Shown here one piece after another: positions 7,923 through 15,872 of a DNA stretch of 64,000 nt. Numbering within the stretch: position 1 is the stretch's first letter; each line of letters begins with the position of its first letter. The DNA is taken from contig NZ_VXCA01000025.1 of the NCBI RefSeq assembly GCF_011369485.1, positions 124,001 to 188,000 on the forward strand, written 5' to 3'. The position numbers and the translations under genes are program-made. Below the pieces are notes generated by a model, which had not been told where the DNA came from, ran no database searches, and saw nothing but the letters and a program-made list of their open reading frames with translations. This DNA comes from Pseudomonas atagonensis (GTDB lineage Bacteria; Pseudomonadota; Gammaproteobacteria; Pseudomonadales; Pseudomonadaceae).

Positions 7923-9317
7923 TCAAACCGCGAAGATCTTGCCCGGGTTCATGATGCCGTTCGGATCAAACACTGCTTTGACTGCTTTCATGTATTCGAT
8001 CTCGACCGGCGAGCGACTGTAGGTCAAGTAATCACGCTTGGTCATACCCACGCCGTGTTCAGCGGAGATCGAACCGTTGTACTTCTCGACGGTTTCGAAC
8101 ACCCACTTGTTGACGGTCGCACACTTGGCGAAGAACTCGTCCTTGCTCAGGTTATCCGGCTTGAGGATGTTCAGGTGCAGGTTGCCGTCGCCAATGTGGC
8201 CGAACCAGACAATTTCGAAATCCGGATAGTGTTTGCCGACGATGGCGTCGATTTCCTGCAGAAATGCCGGCACTTTCGACACAGTGACCGAGATGTCGTT
8301 CTTGTACGGCGTCCAGTGCGAAATGGTCTCGGAGATGTACTCGCGCAGTTTCCACAGGTTCTGTAGCTGCGTTTCGCTCTGGCTCATCACGCCGTCCAGC
8401 ACCCAGCCCTGCTCGACGCAGTGCTCGAAGGTTTCCAGGGCGCTGTTGGCCACTTCTTCGGTGGTCGCTTCGAATTCCAGCAAGGCGTAGAACGGGCAGT
8501 CGGTTTCGAACGGCGCTGGTACGTCGCCGCGCCCCATGACCTTGGCCAGGGCTTTGTCGGAGAAGAATTCGAATGCGGTCAGGTCGAGTTTGCCCTGGAA
8601 AGCGTGGAGCACCGGCATGATCGAGTCGAAATCGGCAGTGCCAAGGACCATCGCGGTGAGGTTTTTCGGCGCGCGATCCAGACGCATGGTCGCTTCGACG
8701 ACGAAACCGAGGGTGCCTTCAGCGCCGATGAACAGCTGACGCAGGTCATAACCGGTGGCGTTCTTGATCAGGTCTTTGTTCAGTTCCAGCACATCGCCCT
8801 TGCCGGTGACCACTTTTATGCCGGCCACCCAGTTGCGAGTCATGCCGTAGCGAATGACCTTGATTCCGCCGGCATTGGTGCCGATATTGCCGCCAATCTG
8901 GCTGGAACCGGCCGAAGCGAAGTCTACCGGGTAGTACAAACCCTTTTCTTCGGCGACGTTCTGCAAATGCTCGGTGACTACGCCCGGCTGACACACGGCG
9001 GTGCGGTCGGTGAGGTTCACGTCGAGAATCTGGTTCATGTAGTCGAACGAGACCACCACTTCACCGTTGGCGGCCACCGCCGCGGCGGAAAGCCCGGTGC
9101 GCCCGCCCGATGGCACCAGCGCGACCTTGTGGGTGTTGGCCCAACGGACAACGGCCTGCACCTGCTCAATGGTCTTGGGAAATACGATGGCGCTCGGCGC
9201 CGGGGCGAAATGCTTGGTCCAATCCTTGCCGTAAGCGTTCAGGGAGTCGGCGTCGGTCAGAACCTTGCCAGGCTCGACCAGGGTCTTCAGTTCATCAATC
9301 AGGGCAGGATTGGTCAT
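7923..9317 (-). CDS. FAD-linked D-2-hydroxyglutarate dehydrogenase (D2HGDH/GlcD-like)
   Basis: A 464-residue flavoprotein with an N-terminal PCMH FAD-binding domain (PSGGRTGLSAAAVAANGEVV near residue 78, NIGTNAGGIKVIRYGMTR near residue 145) and a C-terminal FAD-oxidase domain. The metal-site motifs are WFGHIGDGNLHLNI and SAEHGVGMTKRDYL. The start at 9317 gives MTNPALIDELKTLVEPGKVL. An in-frame ATG ten codons upstream is less likely. The gene is divergent from serA. In P. stutzeri the equivalent enzyme reoxidises D-2-hydroxyglutarate made by SerA and passes electrons to the flavoprotein ETF, so this gene probably drives serine synthesis. An annotation as D-lactate or glycolate dehydrogenase would be less specific. 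Confidence 0.88.
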   Translation of the reverse strand: MTNPALIDELKTLVEPGKVLTDADSLNAYGKDWTKHFAPAPSAIVFPKTIEQVQAVVRWANTHKVALVPSGGRTGLSAAAVAANGEVVVSFDYMNQILDVNLTDRTAVCQPGVVTEHLQNVAEEKGLYYPVDFASAGSSQIGGNIGTNAGGIKVIRYGMTRNWVAGIKVVTGKGDVLELNKDLIKNATGYDLRQLFIGAEGTLGFVVEATMRLDRAPKNLTAMVLGTADFDSIMPVLHAFQGKLDLTAFEFFSDKALAKVMGRGDVPAPFETDCPFYALLEFEATTEEVANSALETFEHCVEQGWVLDGVMSQSETQLQNLWKLREYISETISHWTPYKNDISVTVSKVPAFLQEIDAIVGKHYPDFEIVWFGHIGDGNLHLNILKPDNLSKDEFFAKCATVNKWVFETVEKYNGSISAEHGVGMTKRDYLTYSRSPVEIEYMKAVKAVFDPNGIMNPGKIFAV

Positions 9318-9383
9318 CGACAGAACTCTCGAACAATTCATGGTCATCCTGAGAACGCTTCACGTCGCAGGAATGAGTGATTA

Positions 9384-9415
9384 GCGGGGCGGCTATGCTA
9401 GCATACCGACCCCGC
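9384..9415. promoter_or_regulatory. Long dyad with central palindrome between D2HGDH and serA
   Basis: A perfect 12-base palindrome TATGCTAGCATA (9394-9405) is enclosed by GCGGGG (9384-9389) and CCCCGC (9410-9415). It reads as a possible -10 hexamer TATGCT on both strands. On the reverse strand TTGGGC lies 18 bases upstream and could be the -35 for D2HGDH. Function is inferred. Confidence 0.45.
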
Positions 9416-9523
9416 AGGCCAGTGCCCAAGGCCAGTTCTGCGGTAACGGCTTTCCTGCCGTTTGGGTCAGCTCCAGGCTGCTCCCCTCCCTGCCATTTTT
9501 CTCCGGGATACAGGTTTACGCAG

Positions 9524-10753
9524 ATGAGCAAGACTTCTCTCGATAAGAGCAAGATCAAGTTCCTTCTTCTCGAAGGCGTCCACCAATCGGCTGTCGACGT
9601 CCTCAAGGCGGCGGGCTACACCAGCATTGAATACCTGACAGGTTCCTTGCCGGAAGCCCAGCTCAAGGAAAAGATTGCTGACGCTCACTTCATCGGTATT
9701 CGTTCGCGCACCCAACTGACCGAAGAGATCTTCGATCACGCGAAGAAGCTGGTAGCGGTCGGCTGTTTCTGCATCGGCACCAACCAGGTTGACCTGAGTG
9801 CTGCCCGTGAGCGCGGTATTGCCGTGTTCAACGCACCATACTCCAACACCCGTTCCGTTGCCGAACTGGTGCTGGCCGAGGCGATCCTGCTGCTGCGCGG
9901 CATCCCTGAGAAAAACGCCTCCTGCCACCGTGGCGGCTGGATCAAGTCCGCAGCCAACTCCTTCGAGATCCGTGGCAAGAAACTGGGCATCGTCGGCTAC
10001 GGCTCGATCGGTACTCAGCTGTCAGTACTGGCTGAAGGTCTGGGCATGCAGGTGTTCTTTTACGACACCGTGACCAAGCTGCCGCTGGGCAACGCCACTC
10101 AGGTCGGCAACCTGCACGAACTGCTGGGCATGTCCGACATCGTCACCCTGCACGTTCCGGAAACCGCTGCGACCCAGTGGATGATCGGCGAGAAGGAAAT
10201 CCGCGCCATCAAGAAGGGCGGGATCCTGATCAACGCTGCACGCGGCACCGTGGTCGAGTTGGACGCCCTGGCGGACGCGATCAAGGACAAGCACCTGATC
10301 GGCGCGGCCATCGACGTGTTCCCGGTGGAGCCACGCTCCAACGACGAAGAGTTCGAAAGCCCGCTGCGTGGCCTCGACAACGTGATCCTGACCCCGCACA
10401 TCGGTGGTTCGACCGCCGAAGCGCAAGCCAACATCGGTCTGGAAGTGGCGGAAAAACTGGTCAAGTACAGCGACAACGGTACGTCCGTTTCGTCGGTGAA
10501 CTTCCCGGAAGTGGCCCTGCCGGCTCACCCTGGCAAGCACCGCCTGCTGCACATCCACGAGAACATCCCGGGTGTGATGAGCGAGATCAACAAGGTCTTC
10601 GCCGAAAACGGCATCAACATCTCCGGTCAGTTCCTGCAGACCAACGAGAAAGTCGGCTACGTGGTGATCGACGTCGATGCCGAGTACTCGGAGCTGGCGC
10701 AAGAGAAGCTGCAACACGTCAACGGCACCATCCGTAGTCGCGTTCTGTTCTGA
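9524..10753 (+). CDS. serA: D-3-phosphoglycerate dehydrogenase SerA
   Basis: A 409-residue enzyme that oxidises 3-phosphoglycerate to 3-phosphohydroxypyruvate, the first step of serine synthesis. The Rossmann loop is KLGIVGYGSIGTQLS near residue 150. The catalytic triad region is represented by NAARGTVVELDAL (Arg), VFPVEPRS (Glu) and TPHIGGSTAEAQ (His). A C-terminal ACT domain (HENIPGVMSEINKVFAENGINISGQFLQ) is the serine-binding regulatory part, as in E. coli SerA. The start at 9524 gives MSKTSLDKSKIKFLLLEG. The longer open frame upstream covers promoter sequence. Divergent from the D-2-hydroxyglutarate dehydrogenase gene; followed by a strong terminator. Confidence 0.97.
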   Translation: MSKTSLDKSKIKFLLLEGVHQSAVDVLKAAGYTSIEYLTGSLPEAQLKEKIADAHFIGIRSRTQLTEEIFDHAKKLVAVGCFCIGTNQVDLSAARERGIAVFNAPYSNTRSVAELVLAEAILLLRGIPEKNASCHRGGWIKSAANSFEIRGKKLGIVGYGSIGTQLSVLAEGLGMQVFFYDTVTKLPLGNATQVGNLHELLGMSDIVTLHVPETAATQWMIGEKEIRAIKKGGILINAARGTVVELDALADAIKDKHLIGAAIDVFPVEPRSNDEEFESPLRGLDNVILTPHIGGSTAEAQANIGLEVAEKLVKYSDNGTSVSSVNFPEVALPAHPGKHRLLHIHENIPGVMSEINKVFAENGINISGQFLQTNEKVGYVVIDVDAEYSELAQEKLQHVNGTIRSRVLF

Positions 10754-10770
10754 TCCCGCGTCAAGCGACA

Positions 10771-10797
10771 AAAAGGGAGCCTTCAGGCTCCCTTTTT
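10771..10797 (+). terminator. Rho-independent terminator after serA, probably bidirectional
   Basis: aaaagggagcc-ttca-ggctccctttttt-type hairpin with A-rich left and T-rich right flanks. It sits between the convergent serA and DUF4399 genes. Confidence 0.9.
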
Positions 10798-10814
10798 CAT
10801 GCTTGCCGAAAACT

Positions 10815-11240
10815 TTATTCGACGTTGACAGTGATTTTCTTCGAGACAATTGGCGGATCGAACGGCATGTGGCCGCTGTCACCGAGTTCCAGCTGCAGGG
10901 TATGTTTGCCCGGAGCCAGTTTGATCGTCGCCTCGGTCTGCGCTTTACCGAAATGCATGTGGTTCGGATCATTCGGAATCGGCGCGCCAGCGGCAGGCAG
11001 TTTGTCGACATCGATCAGCAGGTGGTGATGCCCGGTGTTTTTGGTGACGTCACCGGCCGGTGCCAATGCGATGTCCTTGACGCCGAATTTGACTTTGAAC
11101 TCCTGGGAAACCGTGGCCCCGTCCTCGGGAGAAACGATGAACACTTCGGCGCCTTTCGGGGCCGGGGTGGCCGCACTGGCCAGCACCGAAACACCCATCA
11201 GCACACCGGCCAACGCTGCACGTGACATAAAGCTTTTCAT
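10815..11240 (-). CDS. DUF4399 periplasmic protein
   Basis: A 141-residue protein with a signal peptide (MKSFMSRAALAGVLMGVSVLASA, cleavage likely after ASA). The mature part reads VFIVSPEDGATVSQEFKVKFGV and LAPAGDVTKNTGHHHLLIDVDKLP, then GKHTLQLELGDSGHMPFDPPIVSKKITV, an immunoglobulin-like beta fold with His-rich turns (GHHH, NHMHFG, GHMPF). This is the DUF4399 family, secreted proteins of unknown role. The clustered histidines suggest metal binding, which is inference. It is convergent with serA and divergent from the short binding-protein gene, sharing a promoter region with two dyads. Confidence 0.85.
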   Translation of the reverse strand: MKSFMSRAALAGVLMGVSVLASAATPAPKGAEVFIVSPEDGATVSQEFKVKFGVKDIALAPAGDVTKNTGHHHLLIDVDKLPAAGAPIPNDPNHMHFGKAQTEATIKLAPGKHTLQLELGDSGHMPFDPPIVSKKITVNVE

Positions 11241-11272
11241 TTTCTTCTCCAGTTTTTCCGTAAAATCCGCAC

Positions 11273-11319
11273 GGTCATGACAACTTCATGACCATTCGTT
11301 GTCGAAGGCACTCGACAAC
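11273..11319. promoter_or_regulatory. Two adjacent perfect inverted repeats in a divergent promoter region
   Basis: GGTCATGA-caact-TCATGACC at 11273-11293 is followed 4 bases later by GTTGTCGA-aggcac-TCGACAAC at 11298-11319. Both have exact 8-base arms. They lie between the DUF4399 gene and the binding-protein gene and are probably regulator sites or transcript hairpins. No regulator is assigned. Confidence 0.5.
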
Positions 11320-11375
11320 CATAGCAAAGCGAGCCTGAATCAGAGCATCGCGATAATGATTTCAAAGGAGTGACC

Positions 11376-11945
11376 ATGCGTTTTCTGCCTGGCCTGATCT
11401 GCCTGCTACCCCTTTTGAGCCCTCTGGCTCACGCCGAACTGATTGATGACGTCAACGACCGTGGCGAGTTGCGTATAGCCCTTGAGGCTAATACACCGCC
11501 CTTCAACTTCAAGGATGGCGACACACTCACGGGGTTCGAGGTCGAGCTGGGGCAACTGCTGGCCAACGAGCTGGATGTGCGCGCGGACTTCATCGTCACC
11601 GACGAGGGCGATTTGCTCCAGGGCGTTGAAAGCGGCAAGTACGACGTTGCGCTCAACCACATAGCACTGACACCCGAACTCAAGGATCGTTTCGACTTCA
11701 GCGAGCCTTACGGCAAGGTTGATTCGCAGTTGCTGGCGAAAAAGGACGAACAACCACGGCCGATGGTGCTGGTGCAGGCGTTGACGGAGGAGAAGCCGTC
11801 GGTGAGTGCCCCGGTGGAGTTGGCGATTCCGTTTCAGAAGGGTAATCCGGCGTTTCAGGCCAGTCTTGCGAGCGCGATGCAGCGGATCAAGGCGGATGGA
11901 CGCCTGGCGGCGCTGTCGGCGAAATGGTTCCCCAAACCCGAGTGA
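11376..11945 (+). CDS. Shortened amino-acid-type periplasmic binding protein (SBP_bac_3), lobe 2 mostly missing
   Basis: A 189-residue protein with a signal peptide ending LAHAELID. The N-terminal lobe of a family 3 solute-binding protein is clear: GELRIALEANTPPFNFKDGD, LTGFEVELGQLLANELDV, GVESGKYDVALNHIALTPEL and RFDFSEPYGKVDSQLLAKKD. Normal members then have about 90 residues of lobe 2. Here a short linker leads straight to the C-terminal helix (GNPAFQASLASAMQRIKADG, LAALSAKWF). The frame is intact with a good ribosome site (AAAGGAG), so it is not obviously dead. ATG 11376 is chosen because the GTG at 11370 overlaps that site. No permease is adjacent, so it may be a sensor-like or vestigial binding domain. 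Confidence 0.75.
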   Translation: MRFLPGLICLLPLLSPLAHAELIDDVNDRGELRIALEANTPPFNFKDGDTLTGFEVELGQLLANELDVRADFIVTDEGDLLQGVESGKYDVALNHIALTPELKDRFDFSEPYGKVDSQLLAKKDEQPRPMVLVQALTEEKPSVSAPVELAIPFQKGNPAFQASLASAMQRIKADGRLAALSAKWFPKPE

Positions 11946-11953
11946 ACACAAAA

Positions 11954-12049
11954 CCCTGTGGGAGAGGGCTTGCTCCCGAAGGCGTCAGGTCAGTCGACAT
12001 AATTGTTAACTGATACACCGCTATCGCGAGCAGGCTCACTCCTACATGG
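11954..12049. repeat. Paired REP palindrome, mixed arms
   Basis: cctgtgggagagggcttgctcccga at the left faces cgctatcgcgagcaggctcactcctacatggg at the right. The two arms belong to slightly different variants of the GCGAGCAAGC family. Confidence 0.75.
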
Positions 12050-12065
12050 GATATGCGATTTGCTT

Positions 12066-12551
12066 TTAGTCCAGTTGTGTCAGGGCTGTTGCAGCCTGCT
12101 GCAGTTCAAGCTCACTGAAAACCTGCACGCCATGGCGTTTGAGCAGCGCGGCCGTCACTCCTTCGCCGGAGATTTTGACGCCGCTGAACGTGCCGTCATA
12201 GGTCAGCAGATTGCCGCACGATGGGCTGTTGGCTTTCAACACAGCCACGCGGATCCCGTGCTTTTGCACCAAGGCCAACGCCTGCCGCGCGCCATCCAGA
12301 AACTGCGCGCTGACATCCTCGCCCTCGGTGGTAATCACTGCTGCGATGCCATCAAGCACTTCACTGCCCTGCCCGCCTGGAATCTCCGCCGCCGCCCTTG
12401 GAGTCGGCAAACCGCCCGCGACTTCCGGACACAACGGCACCACCCGCCCCTCGACAATCCACTGCTCGAGCAAATCGAACGGCCCGCTGGCACCACCGTC
12501 ATAACGCACGCGGTGGCCCAACAGGCAGCGACTGACCAGAATCTTCTGCAT
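12066..12551 (-). CDS. DUF523 / TudS-like iron-sulfur protein
   Basis: A 161-residue protein of the DUF523 family. Three conserved cysteines are visible: Cys9 (VSRCLLGHRVRYDGG), Cys41 (VPLCPEVAGGLPTPR) and Cys112 (LKANSPSCG). In characterised TudS desulfidases, three such cysteines hold a [4Fe-4S] cluster that removes sulfur from thiouracil-type bases. The conserved PEVAGGLPTPR block with Glu43 is also present, so a sulfur-removing or related Fe-S function is a reasonable inference. ATG 12551 starts 2 bases after the stop of the prolyl-hydroxylase gene, implying translational coupling. Cytosolic; no signal peptide. Confidence 0.8.
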   Translation of the reverse strand: MQKILVSRCLLGHRVRYDGGASGPFDLLEQWIVEGRVVPLCPEVAGGLPTPRAAAEIPGGQGSEVLDGIAAVITTEGEDVSAQFLDGARQALALVQKHGIRVAVLKANSPSCGNLLTYDGTFSGVKISGEGVTAALLKRHGVQVFSELELQQAATALTQLD

Positions 12552-12553
12552 GA

Positions 12554-13177
12554 TCAGAACGGCTCGTTGCCACGACGGCGGAACCAGCCGGTCAGCGACA
12601 AGCGCTCGCGATTCGCCGGCAGCACTTCGTGAGGCACTTCGCCCGAGAGAAACACCACCAGACAACCGCCGGCAGGTTGCACGTCATGCACGCGCTCATC
12701 GTTCAGGTACATGCGCAACTGACCGCCATCCTCCGGCAGCCAGGCCTCGTTGAGGTAGACCACCACCGAGACCATGCGCTTGTCATCGTCGCGAAAACGG
12801 TCGACATGCCTGCGATAAAACGCACCCGGCGGGTACAGGGCGAAATGGCATTCAAAGTCTTCAAGGCCGAGGAACAGACCCCGGTTAAGTGCCTCACGCA
12901 GGCTCTCCATCAGGTTCAGATAACGGTCGCTGGCCTCGGCCTGACCCGGATCGATCCACTGGATATGGTCGCCGCGAATCCCCTCGCGAATCTCTGAAAA
13001 CGGCCCACGGCCAACCCCCGCCGGTGCCAGTTCGCCCTCGGCCTCACGTTTGCGGCACTCGGCCGCCAGCTCGCGGGTCAAACCGGCGGGCAGGAAAATG
13101 TTCTGCTGCGACCAGCCGTGTTCGGCCAGGTCGTCGACAATGCGTAACAGCAGCGGGTGTTCAGAGGATATTTGCAT
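12554..13177 (-). CDS. 2-oxoglutarate/Fe(II) prolyl hydroxylase, probable EF-Tu hydroxylase (PPHD-like)
   Basis: A 207-residue double-stranded beta-helix dioxygenase. The iron triad is His124, Asp126 (YRRHVDRFRDDD) and His183 (SGEVPHEVLP). Arg192 in RLSLTGWFRRR is placed to bind 2-oxoglutarate, nine residues after the distal His as in HIF prolyl hydroxylases. Pseudomonas PPHD, which hydroxylates a proline in elongation factor Tu, is of this type and size, and the P. aeruginosa gene lies in the same chromosomal neighbourhood (from memory). ATG 13177 (MQISSEHPLLLRIVDDL) is the best start; an ATG three codons earlier is possible. Coupled to the DUF523 gene. Confidence 0.75.
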   Translation of the reverse strand: MQISSEHPLLLRIVDDLAEHGWSQQNIFLPAGLTRELAAECRKREAEGELAPAGVGRGPFSEIREGIRGDHIQWIDPGQAEASDRYLNLMESLREALNRGLFLGLEDFECHFALYPPGAFYRRHVDRFRDDDKRMVSVVVYLNEAWLPEDGGQLRMYLNDERVHDVQPAGGCLVVFLSGEVPHEVLPANRERLSLTGWFRRRGNEPF

Positions 13178-13294
13178 GGCGCGCATAGTATGTCGGCGGC
13201 AAGAAATCCGACAGAGCCACGCGGCGGCTTGATACGAATTCTCGACAAGTACCGGCACCGCACGGAGAATAGTCCGCTGCTGACAGGAGTCCCT

Positions 13295-14047
13295 ATGCGC
13301 CGTTTGCTTTTTTCACTGCTGATGATCTGCGTTTTGCCCGCCTGGGCGGACGGCCACGACCAGTTGTACAAGGTCGCCGGCTGGCCAGATCAACGCGCGC
13401 ATTTCAATGACGCCCTGAGTGCCGCGCAGCAGCGCTATCAGAGCAGCCTGCCGCCCGCCGTGTTTCAAGCGCTGGTGAACAACAGCAATCAGCGCTTCGC
13501 CCCACAGGCCATGGATCAACGCGCCGAAGCCCAGTTGCGGCAAAACCTCGCCGATCCGAAACCGGCCCTGGCGTTCTTTCAATCGCCGCTGGGCAAGAAA
13601 ATCGTCGCTGCTGAATTACTCGCGACCCGCCGCGATCAACTGGCAAAAAATGCCAAAGGTCTGCCGAAGATGCCGGCCAGCGACAGCCGCCTGCTGATCA
13701 TCGGCCACCTCGCCCAGGCCTTGCCTGCCCGCGAGGCCGGCGCTGAAGTCAGTCTGGCGATTGCCGGCGTGGCGGCGGACAGTTTGAGTTCGATGATCCC
13801 CGGCCTGCTCGGCGGCGGTCAGGCACAGGGCATGTTGAACGGTCAGCGTCAGCGCTTGATGGATCAGATCGGCGCTGACATGAACAACACGCTGCTCTAC
13901 GTTTATCGCGATCTGTCGGATGAAGAGCTGGAAGAGTTCGCGACGTTTGCCGAATCGACCGAGGGTAAAGCTTATTACCAGGCGGCGCTGGCGGCGATCC
14001 GTGCCGGTTTGGCAGTCGGCCAAAGCACTTCCAACCTCAGCCAGTAA
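13295..14047 (+). CDS. DUF2059 domain exported protein
   Basis: A 250-residue protein with a signal peptide (MRRLLFSLLMICVLPAWA, cleavage near residue 18) and an alpha-helical mature part. The C-terminal region (NNTLLYVYRDLSDEELEEFA, then TFAESTEGKAYYQAALAAIR) is the DUF2059 motif found in periplasmic proteins of unknown role. A second degenerate copy of that motif (RQNLADPKPALAFFQSPLGK) lies near residue 95. ATG 13295 has the ribosome site ACAGGAG. The longer open frame upstream runs into the divergent hydroxylase gene and is not used. Divergent from the hydroxylase. Confidence 0.8.
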   Translation: MRRLLFSLLMICVLPAWADGHDQLYKVAGWPDQRAHFNDALSAAQQRYQSSLPPAVFQALVNNSNQRFAPQAMDQRAEAQLRQNLADPKPALAFFQSPLGKKIVAAELLATRRDQLAKNAKGLPKMPASDSRLLIIGHLAQALPAREAGAEVSLAIAGVAADSLSSMIPGLLGGGQAQGMLNGQRQRLMDQIGADMNNTLLYVYRDLSDEELEEFATFAESTEGKAYYQAALAAIRAGLAVGQSTSNLSQ

Positions 14048-14067
14048 TTTTTATCGCCTGGCCGGCC

Positions 14068-14133
14068 GCCTTCGCGAGCAAGCCCGCATTGGAATGCATT
14101 TCCATGAGGGAGCGGGTTTGCTCGCGAAGAGGC
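14068..14133. repeat. Paired REP palindrome (GCGAGCAAGC family)
   Basis: ccttcgcgagcaagcccgc is mirrored by agcgggtttgctcgcgaagagg about 25 bases later, between the convergent DUF2059 and alpha/beta hydrolase genes. Confidence 0.8.
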
Positions 14134-14144
14134 CCTCACAGACG

Positions 14145-15092
14145 CTAGAGATTTCTGCCCCTGATCCGCTTGCTCAGAAACTCGAAATACTCTTCGCGCA
14201 TCTCCGCCGTTTCATTGGCCAGATGATGCCGCGCCTGCGGCAACAGCAGGATCTGCGGCCGGTCGAACTTCCACTTCAACACCTGCAAATTGTGCTGCCA
14301 GTCGACGGTCATGTCCGCTTGCCCCTGAATGATCAGCGGCCGTCGCGGACTTTTTTTCGCGTATTCCACGCGGTTGATCCAGCGTGACAACGCCCCGACC
14401 CACGCCGTCGGCAAGCGTTTGGGCTGCAACGGATCGGCCAGCAGAAACGGCAGGAAATCCGGATCGTTGGAGTTCTCGCTGAAGCGTCGGGCGATGCCCC
14501 GCACGAACGGCCTGAGCAGGTAGTAACTCAGCTGCGACCAACCCCACGCCCGTGGCCGCACCAGCGGAGAAAGCAGAATCAACTGGCCCTGAGCAGGACT
14601 GTTCTCGCCATGATTGAGCACGTGATCGACCACGATCGCCCCGCCGGTACTTTGCCCGCACAAGTGCCACGGCTGTGGCAGGGCAATCGAATTCGCTTCG
14701 GCGAACAAGGCTTGCAACGCGTCCTGATATTCGGAGAAATCGCGAATGCTCGCGCGCGGCCCGCTCGACAGACCGTGGCCCGGCAAGTCGCAGGCGATCA
14801 CGGCAAAATCCTGATCCAGCGCCCACTCGATCACATGCCGATAGAGCCCGGTGTGGTCGTAGAAACCGTGCAGCAGAAACAACGTGCCCTTGACCTTCTC
14901 CGGCCACCAGCAATGACTGACCAATTGATAGCCATCGACTGCAAAACGGCCCATGCCCCGCCAGACATCGCGCTCGGGGAAATCGGTTTTGTAAAACTGC
15001 TGATAGGCCTTGGCCTCGTCCGACAACGGCTGCCACTCGGCCAGAGGCTTGAGGCCGGCGCGTAATTGATCGGGGTCGAAAGTGGCAGGCAT
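14145..15092 (-). CDS. Alpha/beta hydrolase, monoacylglycerol lipase / lysophospholipase type
   Basis: A 315-residue serine hydrolase. The oxyanion segment is LLHGFYDHTGLYRHV, the nucleophile elbow is CGQSTGG (Ser near residue 146), and CDLPGHGLSSGPRASI is the typical strand-turn of the Hydrolase_4 (PldB-like) group. The acid is probably the Asp of GQADMTVDW and the histidine that of QARHHLANE. No signal peptide is seen, so it likely acts in the cytosol or on the inner face of the membrane. Natural substrate unknown. Divergent from the DUF6436 gene and flanked by a REP pair at its 3' end. Confidence 0.82.
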   Translation of the reverse strand: MPATFDPDQLRAGLKPLAEWQPLSDEAKAYQQFYKTDFPERDVWRGMGRFAVDGYQLVSHCWWPEKVKGTLFLLHGFYDHTGLYRHVIEWALDQDFAVIACDLPGHGLSSGPRASIRDFSEYQDALQALFAEANSIALPQPWHLCGQSTGGAIVVDHVLNHGENSPAQGQLILLSPLVRPRAWGWSQLSYYLLRPFVRGIARRFSENSNDPDFLPFLLADPLQPKRLPTAWVGALSRWINRVEYAKKSPRRPLIIQGQADMTVDWQHNLQVLKWKFDRPQILLLPQARHHLANETAEMREEYFEFLSKRIRGRNL

Positions 15093-15191
15093 GAGGCAAT
15101 TCCAGAACGGTGAACAGACTTTATCGGCCTGCGATATTCATCTGTAGTGGCAGACATGGCAAGCTAGCCGACCTTTCGAGGATCGAAAACC

Positions 15192-15770
15192 ATGCGTTCG
15201 CCCTACCGCACCGCACTGTTTGCCAGCCTGCTCGCGCTTGTGTGTGCCGGTGTGCTGTGGGCCGCGTACGACTGGTTTCAGGGGCGCTACCTGCGGGCCT
15301 TCAGCGAGCACACCGCGGTGTTTTCCGGCGATCCGCTGCGCCTGCCGGACAACCTCGCCGGCCCCGGCAATATCCGTCTCGTCCACTTCTGGGACCCGGC
15401 CTGCCCGTGCAACGTCGGTAATCAACAGCACCTGACCGAAATGGTCGAGCACTTCAGCTCCAAAGGCGTGGAGTTTTTCGCCGTACAGAGAGCCGGCAGC
15501 CACGGCCAGTTGCCCGCCACGCTCAGCGCTCTGAAAACCATCACCGTATTGCCCGGTTCCGAACAGATTCCCGCCAGCCCGGCCGTGGCGATCTGGGATC
15601 GCAGCGGCAGGCTTGCGTATTTTGGCCCTTACAGCGAAGGCCTGACCTGCAACTCCAGCAACAGCTTCATTGAACCGATCCTCAACGCACTGACCGAAGA
15701 TCGCCCGGTCAATGCCACGCACACTCTGGCGGTCGGCTGTTACTGCCCGTGGCCGGTGGAGACGCCGTAA
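15192..15770 (+). CDS. DUF6436 thioredoxin-fold membrane-anchored protein
   Basis: A 192-residue protein with one N-terminal membrane helix (about residues 8-28). A thioredoxin-like domain follows, with the segment VHFWDPACPCNVGNQQHL; the Cys-Pro-Cys at residues 75-77 takes the place of the usual CxxC. The fold continues with GVEFFAVQRAG and SPAVAIWDRSGRLAYFGPY. The C-terminal LAVGCYCPWPVE carries another Cys pair. The domain faces the periplasm by the positive-inside rule. CxC is known in some thiol isomerases, so a redox role is plausible but not shown. It precedes the acylase gene on the same strand. Confidence 0.75.
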   Translation: MRSPYRTALFASLLALVCAGVLWAAYDWFQGRYLRAFSEHTAVFSGDPLRLPDNLAGPGNIRLVHFWDPACPCNVGNQQHLTEMVEHFSSKGVEFFAVQRAGSHGQLPATLSALKTITVLPGSEQIPASPAVAIWDRSGRLAYFGPYSEGLTCNSSNSFIEPILNALTEDRPVNATHTLAVGCYCPWPVETP

Positions 15771-15872
15771 GGCATTCCGGACTTTTCAAGGACAGCGATG
15801 CACGGCACAGAAGGTCTGTGCTAATTGTTTGCAGCCCGACGGGCGGCAATCCCGCATGCACAAGGAGTCACC

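Noticed and set aside
15825..15872. Extended N-terminus of the acylase
   Set aside because: A good signal peptide begins at ATG 15873 directly after AAGGAG.
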